Positions 40,996-51,035 of a DNA stretch of 64,000 bases are shown one piece after another. The stretch's first letter is position 1. Each line of letters begins with the position of its first letter. The stretch covers positions 204,952 to 268,951 of the forward strand of contig JAFDXR010000003.1 in the NCBI GenBank assembly GCA_018267825.1. Direction: 5' to 3'. Position numbers and translations under genes: made by a program. This DNA comes from Bacteroidota bacterium. Its GTDB lineage: Bacteria; Bacteroidota; Bacteroidia; B-17B0; Aurantibacillaceae. Under the pieces are notes generated by a model. It made no database searches. It worked only from the letters and a program-made list of their open reading frames with translations, and had not been told where the DNA came from.

Positions 40996-43704
40996 TTGTT
41001 TTTCAAAATTCTTCTTCCCAAAATCGAGAATACTGTCTATAAACTCATAGGGTTTGTAATGGTTGATGGCCGCCTGGTGATAAATGCAGGTAGCGGGCGT
41101 CATACCCGGCAAGGAGTTTACTTCAATAAACACAACCTCAATGTGGTTGGCATCAAAAATGCGCACAAAAGCATCTATACGGCAATAACCAATAACCTGT
41201 AATACTTTAGCGGCTGCACCGAGTGTTTCTTTTACCTTATCCGAAATAAGTTGTCGTTCCTTCGGATCGCGGGAGTAGCGCGCAGGCGTAATGTTCTGCC
41301 CCTGCCCTGCCAGGAATTTCTCTTCGAGGCTAAGTACATCACCTTCGGCCAATGCTTCGCTGGCTTCAAACACTTCGTATTCGACCTCACCTTTTGCATT
41401 GAAACGTGTGAGCATGCCACCCGTGATTTCGAGGAAGTGTTTTGCGCCGTTTTTTGAAATCAGTTCTTCCACAAGGATTACGGTCTTTTGCGGAAACTCT
41501 TCTTTTGGCTTAATATGCAATACGTCCGCTGCTTTTAAATCGAGTTCTTCGGTAGGCCGGAACATCAGTGTAGCAAAGGCTTCGAACTCTTCGAATGTTT
41601 TTATTTTCTTTACCGCACTGCTGCAGCCATCGTCCACCGGTTTGGCAATGAAAGGATATTTGTATTCATTTTTGAGAATCTCTTTCAGTCCGTTTTTGTT
41701 TGATTTCCAGTCGTCGGCTGTAATGAGCATGTGGCGGGCTACGAGGAAACCGTGCTTCAAGAGTATTTCGTTTGTTCTGTATTTATCGATGGTGATCGAA
41801 GAGCTTTCTTTACCCGAACCATTGTACGATAAACCAACCCGCTCGAGCTGTTGCTGCACGGCGCCATCTTCACCGGGTCTTCCATGAAGGGCGATAAAAA
41901 CCTGTTTTACCTGTGAGGCCAGTTCTTCGTATGTCCATGCCTGCGGGGCCTGCAGACTGCCTGAAGATGAATACCTATTGGTGATGAGCTTACATTCGGC
42001 AATGATCTGATTGATCACCGGGTGTATTTTCCAATGATAGATTTTTTCCTTGATATCGTCGGCATTATCCTTCAGCAGCAGGTTTACCGGGATTTTATAC
42101 AGTTCGTGTTTATCATTGCTCCCTGTCAGGAAAACCGGCACAGGTTCATACTTTTCGGAAGATGCCAGTTTTTCGTAAATATTGCGGCCGCTCTCTACGG
42201 ATATGTGGCGTTCAGAGGAATAGCCTCCCAACACCACTGCTACCGGCACTTTGCCGGATTGAGCCGTTTTCTGGTGCTCCATCGCATCATCCAGTTTTTT
42301 GAGCAGGTGATCGTAAGTGAAAGCACCTTTTGACTGACGAATCCGTTTTGCCAGGGAGGTGCGGATAATGAATGTGAGGAACTGCGATGGATTCAGACCG
42401 ATTTCAGCAGCCTGGTGAAAAAAGAAGGAAGATGGCATCATGCCGGATGTTGTATTCGGATCGTTCAGGAAAATTTTCCCGTCTTTGCTTAAAAACCCAT
42501 CAATACGGGCATACACGTCGAAATGAAGCTCAGAGAACAACTGTTCACAGGCCTTGCGTATGGCATTGATCTGATCATCGGGCAGGTCGATCGGTGTGAT
42601 TTTGCGCGATAATCCAGGCAGGTATTTACTGCGGTAATCGAACAGCTCCTTGCCTTTACGGATCTCCGTAGGCGGCAGCGCAATGGCTTTGGCAGTGCCC
42701 TGCTCCATCGAGTCCATATCTTCCACCACGATACAACTGAACTCCTTGCCCTCAATAAATCCTTCGATCAGCACGGTGCTTTCGCCATCGGTGCTTTCCA
42801 GTACAAAACCCTCTGTCGTTTTGCAGTGACTGTCCAGAAATTCAATCAGGCGATACGGGTTATAAAACACAGTCGTTATGCCCGCATGTGTAATGGCTAC
42901 AGGCATGCCGATACCTTCACGGATATCGGACAGACTACGCACAAAATCTGTTTTTTGTGCATCGCTGAGCTTATTCCAGGCAGCGCTATCGAGCCATTTG
43001 GTAAACAGTGCTTTCTCAACGGCTGCCATAAACTGATGTTCGTTGTCTTCAGCAAGGATGGTGACGCCGATGGATGAGCCCTGGTTGGCAGGCTTAATAA
43101 CCATGGGAAATCCGATCTTCGCTTTAGCCTGTGTCCAGGCATTTTTAACGGTTCCTGCAATCCAGGCCTGGCGGTCGATGGTGAAGAAATCAGGTGAATT
43201 GAACCCAGCCTGAACCATCAGTTTTTTCTGCACACTTTTGTCGATGCCGATCGATGAAGGTAAAATGCCGGAGCCTGAATATGGAATCTGCAGGTACTCG
43301 AAAAGTCCCTGGATACGGCCGTCTTCGCCATAAGGTCCGTGCAGGCAAAGGAAGGCGAAATCCATAAGTGTACTGAGTTCGCCCGGGTTAACCTTCTTAC
43401 CGATTTTGCTGATCATAGCGTCCTGTTCTGTAACGGTGAGCGGTCCCAGGTTTTCGGCGTAGTATTGATAGTCGGTATTGGAAGCCGGAATAAATTCAAC
43501 CGGTGGATAAAAATCGCGGATCGTTCCTTTATACACAAAGTTCCAGTCGAGTAATACAAAATTTCCGAATGAATCCACAAAAAGCGGGATCGCTTCGAAA
43601 AGTGATTTATTGAGGTTATCATAAACGGTACGACCGCCGGCAAATGAGATTTCACGCTCTTTGGAGCGGCCACCAAAAATAATTCCAATCTTTAATTTTG
43701 TCAT
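40981..43704 (-). CDS. Fused double D-alanine--D-alanine ligase
   Basis: A 907-residue protein with two full-length ATP-grasp D-Ala-D-Ala ligase modules (about residues 1-455 and 485-907). Module 1 has GGRSKEREIS with the catalytic Glu, LHGPYGEDG and a normal phosphate loop (KPANQGSSIGV), but the metal-binding ExN reads DPN (NDPNTTSGM, about 414-422). Module 2 has GGYSSERHIS, LHGRPGEDG and a canonical metal site (Asp844, Glu861, Asn863 in IEVNSLPGMT), but a changed loop (KPVDDGCSSAV). Cytoplasmic Ddl makes D-Ala-D-Ala for MurF and is normally a ~300-370-residue single unit. No other ddl gene is in the window. The reading frame is uninterrupted. Confidence 0.9.
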   Translation of the reverse strand: MTKLKIGIIFGGRSKEREISFAGGRTVYDNLNKSLFEAIPLFVDSFGNFVLLDWNFVYKGTIRDFYPPVEFIPASNTDYQYYAENLGPLTVTEQDAMISKIGKKVNPGELSTLMDFAFLCLHGPYGEDGRIQGLFEYLQIPYSGSGILPSSIGIDKSVQKKLMVQAGFNSPDFFTIDRQAWIAGTVKNAWTQAKAKIGFPMVIKPANQGSSIGVTILAEDNEHQFMAAVEKALFTKWLDSAAWNKLSDAQKTDFVRSLSDIREGIGMPVAITHAGITTVFYNPYRLIEFLDSHCKTTEGFVLESTDGESTVLIEGFIEGKEFSCIVVEDMDSMEQGTAKAIALPPTEIRKGKELFDYRSKYLPGLSRKITPIDLPDDQINAIRKACEQLFSELHFDVYARIDGFLSKDGKIFLNDPNTTSGMMPSSFFFHQAAEIGLNPSQFLTFIIRTSLAKRIRQSKGAFTYDHLLKKLDDAMEHQKTAQSGKVPVAVVLGGYSSERHISVESGRNIYEKLASSEKYEPVPVFLTGSNDKHELYKIPVNLLLKDNADDIKEKIYHWKIHPVINQIIAECKLITNRYSSSGSLQAPQAWTYEELASQVKQVFIALHGRPGEDGAVQQQLERVGLSYNGSGKESSSITIDKYRTNEILLKHGFLVARHMLITADDWKSNKNGLKEILKNEYKYPFIAKPVDDGCSSAVKKIKTFEEFEAFATLMFRPTEELDLKAADVLHIKPKEEFPQKTVILVEELISKNGAKHFLEITGGMLTRFNAKGEVEYEVFEASEALAEGDVLSLEEKFLAGQGQNITPARYSRDPKERQLISDKVKETLGAAAKVLQVIGYCRIDAFVRIFDANHIEVVFIEVNSLPGMTPATCIYHQAAINHYKPYEFIDSILDFGKKNFEKQKSLA

Positions 43705-43884
43705 TTTTCTAAATACCTAATTTTATACAGACTCTTAAAATTACAAGGCTTCACGCCAGTTTTCATTGGCCTGGTTCAGAATCTATGAACGGTGGTTTGT
43801 GAATAGTTTTAAGAGTGTTCTTCCTGGCAAAATCCCGATCGGGCGCCAATAATTATGTAAATTTAAGTATTCTTTTCTGATCTT

Positions 43885-44478
43885 ATGCAAAGTCCGATAT
43901 ACTGGCATCCCCTGCTTTATAAAACAGCGATGAAACTGTCGTATAAAGACCGTTTTGAGACGCGTTACAGTGCCCTTGCCAAATATATTCCGGAGGGCAG
44001 CCAGGTGCTGGAGTTGTGTATGGGCGATGCTTATTTCTATCAGAATTACCTGAAAACACGTTGTATCGATTATGCCTGTGCCGATATAAACCCTGTATTT
44101 GTAAGGCATGCACGCCAACTTGGCCTGAGGGCCGATATTATTGACATTGGTAAAGATCCTATTCCCGGAGCTGATATTATATTGCTGCACGGTAGTCTCT
44201 ACCATTTTATTCCGTTCGAAAAAAAGCTGATCGAAAAACTGCTGGCGGCCTGCAAAAGCAAGGTCATTATTTCCGAAAGTACCGAAAACCTGAGCAACGC
44301 CAGCAATGCCATGAAATCGTTTATAGGCAGTGCCTTATCAAAAGCAAAAAGCGGTCAATCCAGGATAAAATTCACCAAAGACTCTTTACGGGTGAGTCTC
44401 GCCCCTTTTGAAAAGCATATTGAAGTATGGGAAGAATCTTCGGATAACCGCGAGATCATTATTGTGCTGAAGAAGTGA
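43885..44478 (+). CDS. SAM-dependent class I methyltransferase
   Basis: A 197-residue protein with a class I methyltransferase core. Motif I is VLELCMGDAYFY, followed by the acidic DINPVFVRHAR and the motif-IV-like ADIILLHGSLYHF. The substrate is unknown; its placement at the edge of a glycan-biosynthesis region suggests, but does not prove, modification of a sugar or lipid carrier. An internal ATG at 43930 (MKLSYKDRFETRY) is an alternative start. Its 3' end overlaps the convergent membrane glycosyltransferase-like gene by 20 bp. The 180 bp upstream show no gene. Confidence 0.82.
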   Translation: MQSPIYWHPLLYKTAMKLSYKDRFETRYSALAKYIPEGSQVLELCMGDAYFYQNYLKTRCIDYACADINPVFVRHARQLGLRADIIDIGKDPIPGADIILLHGSLYHFIPFEKKLIEKLLAACKSKVIISESTENLSNASNAMKSFIGSALSKAKSGQSRIKFTKDSLRVSLAPFEKHIEVWEESSDNREIIIVLKK

Positions 44479-45919
44479 ACCACTTGTTTTTATAATAAAA
44501 AACCAGGTAACAGGCACTCACTACCATAAAGGGATAGGCAGGCACCATGTAGCGGTATTCTGAAAATCTGAAAACAAACGGAAACAGGATAAAGGTGTAT
44601 AACACCGGCAGAAAGAAAATCAACATCCGCAGACGATATGGAAAAAACACAATGCCTGCCACGCAAAGCAGGGCGATGAGTTTATAGAACCCTTCATAAA
44701 AAAAACGGACACACACTTTCAACACATTCAATTGCCTGAAAGGTTCATTGAACAGGTTATAGGTACCATTGCTGAAAACAAAGCGGTAAGCGGCTTTCAG
44801 GCGTGATGTAACGTAATAAAGTTCGGGTCTTTCTGCCTTCAGGGATTGTTCGTAGCGGCGGCATGTCGCGCCGATACCCTCATTGATTTTCCGTTCTTCT
44901 TCCGGCGAAAATTTTCCGCTTTCCGCTTCTGTAATTCTTTTCTTCAGGTTCAGCAGGCTATCCCGGTTGAACTGAGAGGTGTATATATTCTCCGGTAATT
45001 CCGGGGGCCGGGATGATTCTATATGAATAGCGTCTTTCCTGAAATTAAACCAACGGATTTCGGCATCAGGATCCCAAAAGTACATATTGCCGCCAAAGGC
45101 TGTAACAAATTCCGAAAGCGGCTCCAGGTAGTCGTTGTTGGCTGTTTCATAATACACCGCTTTTTGCAAAGGAATGATGCGGGCGTACTTTCCATAGTTC
45201 CTTGTAATCCAGCAGGAGTCTACAAGGATAAATCCGGATGAGAAAACCAAAAGAGTTGCTAAAGACTTGCTCAAAGTTATTTTTTTGATATTAGGCAGTA
45301 TGCATACTGCGCCCATAAATAAAGGCAGTAAGGCATAAGGTGGTCTCAGAAAAACAAGCCAGCAAAAAAACAGTCCCGAAATAAATAAGTTACCGAGGCG
45401 CCTGCTGACATAGTATTTTACCAGGAAATACATAAAAAAAATGGTGGCTGATGTAGCCAGGCTATCGGGCAGGAAATAGTAATCGTAAAGGTTGGCATAT
45501 GAACTCAGGAGTAATACATAAAAGGTGAGATAAAATAACAACCGGGATTTTGAGATAAGAAATACGGATTTAGCCAGGAAGAAAACAGACAATGATGCCA
45601 TGATCCATTGCACGACGAGCACTGCATTCTGAGCATTGGTATATGATAAAACTTCCCTGAACAACAGATACAGCGGGGCCATTCCCGGCATCCGGAAATC
45701 AGGCATGTATACACCGGTTTTATACCATTGTTCCATTGGCTGGAGGTAATAAAACGTATCGCCTCCATAGGCTCCTATAAATCCTGGATGTGCCGTGGCG
45801 CCAAACTCGCGGAGACCATTCAGAAAAAAAAGTAATTTAACAACCAGGCCAAGGCCAATCCAGAACCCTGTATTTTCAACAGGTTTCAGAAAGAACTGTA
45901 TTGACCTGCGGATGCTCAT
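44459..45919 (-). CDS. Polytopic GT-C-like glycosyltransferase (GT39/ArnT type)
   Basis: A 486-residue inner-membrane protein with about ten to twelve hydrophobic helices. The first periplasmic loop contains the acidic segment GAYGGDTFYYLQPMEQW, in the position where GT-C enzymes such as ArnT and PMT carry their catalytic Asp. A large soluble loop (about residues 240-360) separates the helices. Such enzymes use polyprenyl-phosphate sugars to glycosylate lipids or proteins in the periplasm; the acceptor is unknown. Its start overlaps the rdgB stop by 4 bp, so the two are translationally coupled. Confidence 0.75.
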   Translation of the reverse strand: MSIRRSIQFFLKPVENTGFWIGLGLVVKLLFFLNGLREFGATAHPGFIGAYGGDTFYYLQPMEQWYKTGVYMPDFRMPGMAPLYLLFREVLSYTNAQNAVLVVQWIMASLSVFFLAKSVFLISKSRLLFYLTFYVLLLSSYANLYDYYFLPDSLATSATIFFMYFLVKYYVSRRLGNLFISGLFFCWLVFLRPPYALLPLFMGAVCILPNIKKITLSKSLATLLVFSSGFILVDSCWITRNYGKYARIIPLQKAVYYETANNDYLEPLSEFVTAFGGNMYFWDPDAEIRWFNFRKDAIHIESSRPPELPENIYTSQFNRDSLLNLKKRITEAESGKFSPEEERKINEGIGATCRRYEQSLKAERPELYYVTSRLKAAYRFVFSNGTYNLFNEPFRQLNVLKVCVRFFYEGFYKLIALLCVAGIVFFPYRLRMLIFFLPVLYTFILFPFVFRFSEYRYMVPAYPFMVVSACYLVFYYKNKWFTSSAQ

Positions 45920-46500
45920 GAACGAAAGGTTTCATTCAGGTAGTCTGTGAGTTTCCTGGTGGCAAGAGCGCGGTGAGAGATGCTGTTTTTTTCAGCGAGT
46001 GTCATTTGTGCGAATGTGACCTCATGGTTTTCGGGGATAAACACAGGATCATAGCCGAAACCATGGTTGCCATGACGTTCTGTTGTAATGGTACCTTGTA
46101 TGATTCCTTCAAAAAGGGTTTCATGGCCATTCACAATCAACGCAATAACTGTGCGGAACCTGGCCTTACGGTTGGAATGCCCTTGCAGTTCACGTAACAA
46201 TTTATCGATGTTTGCTTCATCGCTTTTGGTTTCGCCGGCATACCTGGCAGAATATACGCCCGGTGCGCCATCCAGGGCTTCCACTTCCAGGCCACTGTCG
46301 TCGGCCAAACAATTAACACCAGTTTTTTGATAAATGGTTCTTGCTTTAAGAAGTGCGTTACCTTCCAGTGTGGTGGCGGTTTCGGGAATTTCGTCGTGCA
46401 TAGCAACATCGCTAAGCCCAAGCAGATCAAGCGTTTCAGGAATTAGGCTTTTCACCTCCTGTAATTTATTTTTGTTGTGTGTTGCAAATAGCAATTTCAT
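45916..46500 (-). CDS. rdgB: dITP/XTP pyrophosphatase RdgB (HAM1 family)
   Basis: House-cleaning enzyme that hydrolyses non-canonical purine NTPs (dITP, XTP) to monophosphates, keeping them out of DNA and RNA. The N-terminus MKLLFATHNKNKLQEVKSL, the central ADDSGLEVEALDGAPGVYSARYAG region, the GFGYDPVF loop and the C-terminal SHRALATRKL are all signatures. The length, 194 residues, is normal. It is divergent from the flippase gene. TAATTTTG on the minus strand at 46517-46524 is a possible -7 element. Confidence 0.96.
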   Translation of the reverse strand: MKLLFATHNKNKLQEVKSLIPETLDLLGLSDVAMHDEIPETATTLEGNALLKARTIYQKTGVNCLADDSGLEVEALDGAPGVYSARYAGETKSDEANIDKLLRELQGHSNRKARFRTVIALIVNGHETLFEGIIQGTITTERHGNHGFGYDPVFIPENHEVTFAQMTLAEKNSISHRALATRKLTDYLNETFRS

Positions 46501-46568
46501 ATCCTTGAATATAGCACAAAATTAGGACAAAAGCTGTAACTTACCTTTTTATTACCCCGCATCCGGAC

Positions 46569-47912
46569 ATGAAGAAAAGCGTTTTAGGTACATATGGACT
46601 GCAAATAGCGAATGTTATTTTCAGTTTTTTCATGTCCATTGCTATTGCCCGGATTCTAGGTGCCAGTGAACGCGGGGAACTGGTTATCTTTCTGACCTCT
46701 ACAAACTTCATGAGTACGCTTCTGGAGTTTTGCCTGGGGAGTGCCATTACCTATTTTATTGCATCGGGAAAACTACCCATTGGCGAAACCTTCAACACGG
46801 TTATTTACTGGACCTTTGTCGGCCTTATTATATCCGTGATCCTGGTATTTGCCGGGCCATTCCTCCACCTGGGTCAATTTCTCTTTTCCAGGGATGATAC
46901 AACGCTCTACATCAAAACCATTTTTATACTTGTGACTGTATTGGGCGTATTTAATACGCTGCTGGCCGCTTTCTTTTCGGCAAAAAAGCTTTTCAAAATC
47001 ATCAATCTGCTTTCGCTGGGTGTTATCCTGGCTACCTGCCTTACCTATGGCGTACTCTGGTACCTGAGCCGTTATGGCCACCAGAAATACACATCCGAAA
47101 CCATCATGCTTGTTACCAACGTGATTCTCATTATAAAAACGATCACAGCGGTTATCCTGTATAACAAGTTTGTTTCGATTCCGGCCAGCAAAAAAATTCT
47201 GGACCGCGAATCCTTGAAATCCTTGTTTTCGCTATCATCTATCAATTACATCAGCAACATTGTACAGTTCCTGACATACAGAATGGATTTCTGGTTTGTG
47301 GATTATTATGCCGGCAATAAAACGCTGGGGATATATTCTTTATCTGCAAACCTTGCCCAGCTTTTCTGGATGCTACCTCATTCTGTGGGGGCCGTTTTAT
47401 TTCCGAATATTGCCTCGATGGATTATGAGAAGGCGCTTAGTTACACCCGTATGCTCTGCCGAATGATTTTCACATTTACCTGCCTGATGGGTATAGCCGG
47501 CGGCATTACACTGGGTCTGCTGATTCCTTACATTTATGGTATTGAATTTTCTTCTGCCACAAAACTCTTCTTCATCCTGCTGCTTGGCATTCTGCCCTTC
47601 TCTATTAAAATCATCATTGCTTCGTATTATGCCGGGGTGAAAAAAAACAGGATCGACATGATCTCCTCCATGATCAGTTTTATTGTTTGCCTCGTGCTCG
47701 ACATTATACTGATACCGAAATACGGAAGTATAGGCGCTGCCATTGCGTCGGTGCTGGCATATACCTGCAATACGGTTTTTATGATTTTCACATTCTCACA
47801 GTTAACAAAATCAAGTCTCTCGTCGTTTCTCATTATTAAAAAACACGATATTCAACTCTTAAAAGAACACCTGCTTCAATGGAGGCAAGCCAGATCGCAT
47901 GATCCGGAATAA
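46569..47912 (+). CDS. Polysaccharide flippase-like membrane protein (Wzx family)
   Basis: A 447-residue polytopic protein with about twelve to fourteen membrane helices, beginning KSVLGTYGLQIANVIFSFF and containing ARILGASERGEL, the pattern seen in oligosaccharide transporters of the MOP/Wzx family. These flip lipid-linked glycan units across the inner membrane. It opens a plus-strand series of glycosyltransferase and amidotransferase genes, so it probably exports the unit those genes assemble. The next gene begins 32 bp later. Confidence 0.88.
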   Translation: MKKSVLGTYGLQIANVIFSFFMSIAIARILGASERGELVIFLTSTNFMSTLLEFCLGSAITYFIASGKLPIGETFNTVIYWTFVGLIISVILVFAGPFLHLGQFLFSRDDTTLYIKTIFILVTVLGVFNTLLAAFFSAKKLFKIINLLSLGVILATCLTYGVLWYLSRYGHQKYTSETIMLVTNVILIIKTITAVILYNKFVSIPASKKILDRESLKSLFSLSSINYISNIVQFLTYRMDFWFVDYYAGNKTLGIYSLSANLAQLFWMLPHSVGAVLFPNIASMDYEKALSYTRMLCRMIFTFTCLMGIAGGITLGLLIPYIYGIEFSSATKLFFILLLGILPFSIKIIIASYYAGVKKNRIDMISSMISFIVCLVLDIILIPKYGSIGAAIASVLAYTCNTVFMIFTFSQLTKSSLSSFLIIKKHDIQLLKEHLLQWRQARSHDPE

Positions 47913-47944
47913 AACGCTATTTTGAAATGCTATCCGCAAGCACC

Positions 47945-49078
47945 ATGCAGAAAAAAATTCTGATACTTTCATACTCTCACCTTAAAAGTGATCCGAGAGT
48001 GATGCGGCAAATTGAGGCCCTTCGCGGATTATACACGGTTGAGACCTGCGGCTTAAGCAGTTCTGAAGCAGACGGGATTGTACATCATGCCATCTACCAG
48101 ATTCCGCCTTTTTCACTGTTCAGGAAAATAAAACGTGTACTCTTCTTTTACTTCCGGCTTTACGATTTGTATTACTGGGATGATATGAGAAAAGAGCTGG
48201 CTGCCACGTTTCAAAAAAACGACTATACGGCAATTATTGCAAACGATATTCAGACACTTCCGCTGGCTTTACTGATTTCGGCAGGAAAGGAAAATGTTTA
48301 TTTTGATGCGCATGAGTATCACCCGAAAGAGTTTGAAGACAATACCTCATGGCGGCTCTTTCATAAGCCTTATGTGAGCTACCTGTGTAAAAAATATATT
48401 CCCCGGGCAGCAGCGTTTTCGACGGTTGCGGAAGGAATAGCTAAACAGTATGAAAAATTCATCGGAAAAAAACCAGAGCTTATAACAAATGCTACGCGTT
48501 TTCACCCGCTAAATCCGAACCCGGTAAACCCGGAACATATTAAACTGATCCATCACGGTGCAGCGATCCGTTCGCGGAAAATAGAATGCATGATTGATAT
48601 GGCCAATCTCCTGGATAAGCGCTTCAGCATGGATTTTATGCTCGTCGGCAATGATCGCGAATACACCGATATACTAAAGCAGCGCGCCGGAAAAAATCCT
48701 GGAATACGGTTTATCGAACCGGTTTCTTCTTCTGACATCTGCCCTTTTACAAATGCCTATGATCTTGGCATTTTTTTACTGCCTCCGACAAATTTCAATT
48801 ACCTGCATGCCCTCCCAAATAAGCTATTTGAATTTCTGCAGGCCCGCTTAGGTATTGTTGTTTCCCCGAATCCGGAAATGGCTGCATTCGTAAATACTTC
48901 GAGGCTGGGTATTGTCAGCAGTGATTATACTCCGGAGGCAATGGCAGATGCAATTAATAAACTGACAACCGCACAAATTACAGCATTTAAGCAACAGGCA
49001 CATGCTATTGCCCAACAGGAATCGGCAGAAGCAAACATCAGAAGAATACAAGCTATAATCGGGTGGATAAGTCATTAA
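47945..49078 (+). CDS. Glycosyltransferase (GT-B fold, GT4-like)
   Basis: A 377-residue protein starting MQKKILILSYSHLKSDPRVMRQ from the ATG at 47945; an in-frame ATG at 47927 adds six residues with no homology. The opening is the usual one for a GT4-type acceptor domain. The C-terminal half has the donor-site pattern DLGIFLLPPTNFNYLHALPNKLFE. Family members transfer a sugar from a nucleotide donor to a lipid-linked glycan at the inner membrane. Donor and acceptor cannot be told from sequence. Confidence 0.85.
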   Translation: MQKKILILSYSHLKSDPRVMRQIEALRGLYTVETCGLSSSEADGIVHHAIYQIPPFSLFRKIKRVLFFYFRLYDLYYWDDMRKELAATFQKNDYTAIIANDIQTLPLALLISAGKENVYFDAHEYHPKEFEDNTSWRLFHKPYVSYLCKKYIPRAAAFSTVAEGIAKQYEKFIGKKPELITNATRFHPLNPNPVNPEHIKLIHHGAAIRSRKIECMIDMANLLDKRFSMDFMLVGNDREYTDILKQRAGKNPGIRFIEPVSSSDICPFTNAYDLGIFLLPPTNFNYLHALPNKLFEFLQARLGIVVSPNPEMAAFVNTSRLGIVSSDYTPEAMADAINKLTTAQITAFKQQAHAIAQQESAEANIRRIQAIIGWISH

Positions 49079-49207
49079 GCCAAAAAATAATACGGCAACC
49101 AGGCAGGATGTGCGGATCATCTGCAAACAACGGCCACAAAATTTACATGTTTCTATTCCATTAATCCGTCAGAGTAAGTATCTTTATCCGTAATCTAACT
49201 TGTCTAT

Positions 49208-51034
49208 ATGTGCGGTATTGCAGGACTTTTCTCTTTTCAAAAACCATTAGACCAACGAATTATTAAGGACATGACCGATGCCCTGATTCATCGTGGTCCG
49301 GATGGTGAAGGGCAATGGGTAAATCCTGAGGGGACCGTTGGTCTTGGGCATCGAAGGCTTTCGATCCTCGACCTGAGTGAAGCAGGTGCTCAACCTATGC
49401 ATTATGCAGACGGACGTTACACAATCACTTTTAACGGCGAAATTTATAATTACCTCGAGTTAAAATCATTTCTTCAACAAAAAGGATATTCATTTCGTTC
49501 TGAAAGCGACACAGAAGTATTACTCGCTTTATATGACCTGAAACGCGAACAGGCTCTGCAGGATCTGGATGGCATGTTTGCATTTGCCATTTGGGATAGC
49601 CGGGAACAAACACTGTTCTGCGCCCGCGATCGTTTTGGCGAAAAACCATTTTTCTATACGCTTGACAAAACGAGATTTGCTTTTGCTTCTGAAATAAAGG
49701 CCCTGTTGCGTATGGGAGTAGATGCAAGCAAGAATCTCAAAAAAATATACAATTACATTCTTTTTACTGCATTGGATTTACCCAATGGAGATACCGAAAC
49801 TTTTTTTGAAAATGTACTTCAATTAGAACCAGCTCATTACCTGGTTGTAAAAAAAGGAGGTGCAGTTACCAAAAAACAATACTGGGACCTCGACCCTGAA
49901 AAGAAAACAGAACTCCCGGAAAAAGCCTGTCTCGAAAAATATACTGAACTGCTTAACATATCCATCGAAAGGCGTCTGCGCAGCGACGTTCCCGTAGGCA
50001 GCAGCCTTTCCGGGGGGCTTGACTCATCATCTATAGTCATGCTTATTGATCGCATGAAACGAAAAGATCGTCTTCAGAAGACGTTTTCTGCGCGTTTCAA
50101 AAATTTTGAGCGCGACGAAGGAAAGTATATGAATCTTGTGATTGAAAAGTGCCAGGCAGAACCGCATTTTGTATACCCCGATATTAATTCCGCATTCGGG
50201 AATCTTGAAAAGATCTTGTATCACCAGGAAGGCCCCATCGGCAGTGCCAGTATCCTGGCTCAGTACGAGGTTATGAAACTGGCGCGTGAAAACAATATTA
50301 TTGTATTGCTTGATGGTCAGGGTGCCGATGAAATGATGGCCGGTTATGAACCTTATTGGTACACCTATTTTTTGCAACTCTACAGGCATAACAAAACAAA
50401 ATTTCATGAACAGGAAAAAGCCTTTTTTGATGTACATCAGAAAAAAGCCTTTACGCTGGACCGTGAATTTAAAACACGGGCCTATTTCCCGAATATTCAA
50501 AGAAACATAGGAGATTTTCAGCGAAAATTCATTCCTGCATCTTCCCCTTATTTTGTGGGCATTCATGAGGACCTGGTAAATGCCTGTAAAAGTGGTTTAA
50601 ACCCAATCTGGAAGTTCAATTCGTTGAAAAAAAACCTGTATTATTCAACCATGCAAAGGGGTCTGAGTGATCTGCTCCGGTATGCCGACCGTAATGCCAT
50701 GGCTCATTCTGTTGAAGTGCGTTTGCCATTCCTGTACCATGAACTGGCAGAATTCGTATTCTCGGTGCCCGACGATATGCTTATGCGAAATGGCTGGACG
50801 AAGTACATTCTGAGACAAAGCATGAAAGATATTCTGCCAACGGAAATTACCTGGAGAAAAGATAAAATAGGCTATGAACCGCCACAAAATCAGTGGCTCA
50901 ATATGCCTGAATTCAAATCGTATTACCAGGAGGCTGTGAATTTTCTGCTTAAAGAAAAAATCATCGCTAAAGAAGTGCCTTCGCTGACCTGGAATTACAT
51001 TACACTTTACGCATTTTACAACGCATTCTCATAA
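49208..51034 (+). CDS. Asparagine synthase (glutamine-hydrolysing) family protein, copy 1
   Basis: A 608-residue two-domain amidotransferase. The catalytic Cys2 of the glutaminase domain is in MCGIAGLF, with HRGPDGEG and GHRRLSILDLS following. The synthetase domain carries the PP-loop SGGLDSSS and LLDGQGADEMMAGY. Standard AsnB makes asparagine, but members lying in polysaccharide clusters are often thought to amidate sugar carboxylates. The position among glycosyltransferases and the presence of a second copy 5 kb away favour a glycan role here. The next gene starts 1 bp after its stop. Confidence 0.92.
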   Translation: MCGIAGLFSFQKPLDQRIIKDMTDALIHRGPDGEGQWVNPEGTVGLGHRRLSILDLSEAGAQPMHYADGRYTITFNGEIYNYLELKSFLQQKGYSFRSESDTEVLLALYDLKREQALQDLDGMFAFAIWDSREQTLFCARDRFGEKPFFYTLDKTRFAFASEIKALLRMGVDASKNLKKIYNYILFTALDLPNGDTETFFENVLQLEPAHYLVVKKGGAVTKKQYWDLDPEKKTELPEKACLEKYTELLNISIERRLRSDVPVGSSLSGGLDSSSIVMLIDRMKRKDRLQKTFSARFKNFERDEGKYMNLVIEKCQAEPHFVYPDINSAFGNLEKILYHQEGPIGSASILAQYEVMKLARENNIIVLLDGQGADEMMAGYEPYWYTYFLQLYRHNKTKFHEQEKAFFDVHQKKAFTLDREFKTRAYFPNIQRNIGDFQRKFIPASSPYFVGIHEDLVNACKSGLNPIWKFNSLKKNLYYSTMQRGLSDLLRYADRNAMAHSVEVRLPFLYHELAEFVFSVPDDMLMRNGWTKYILRQSMKDILPTEITWRKDKIGYEPPQNQWLNMPEFKSYYQEAVNFLLKEKIIAKEVPSLTWNYITLYAFYNAFS

Positions 51035-51035
51035 A

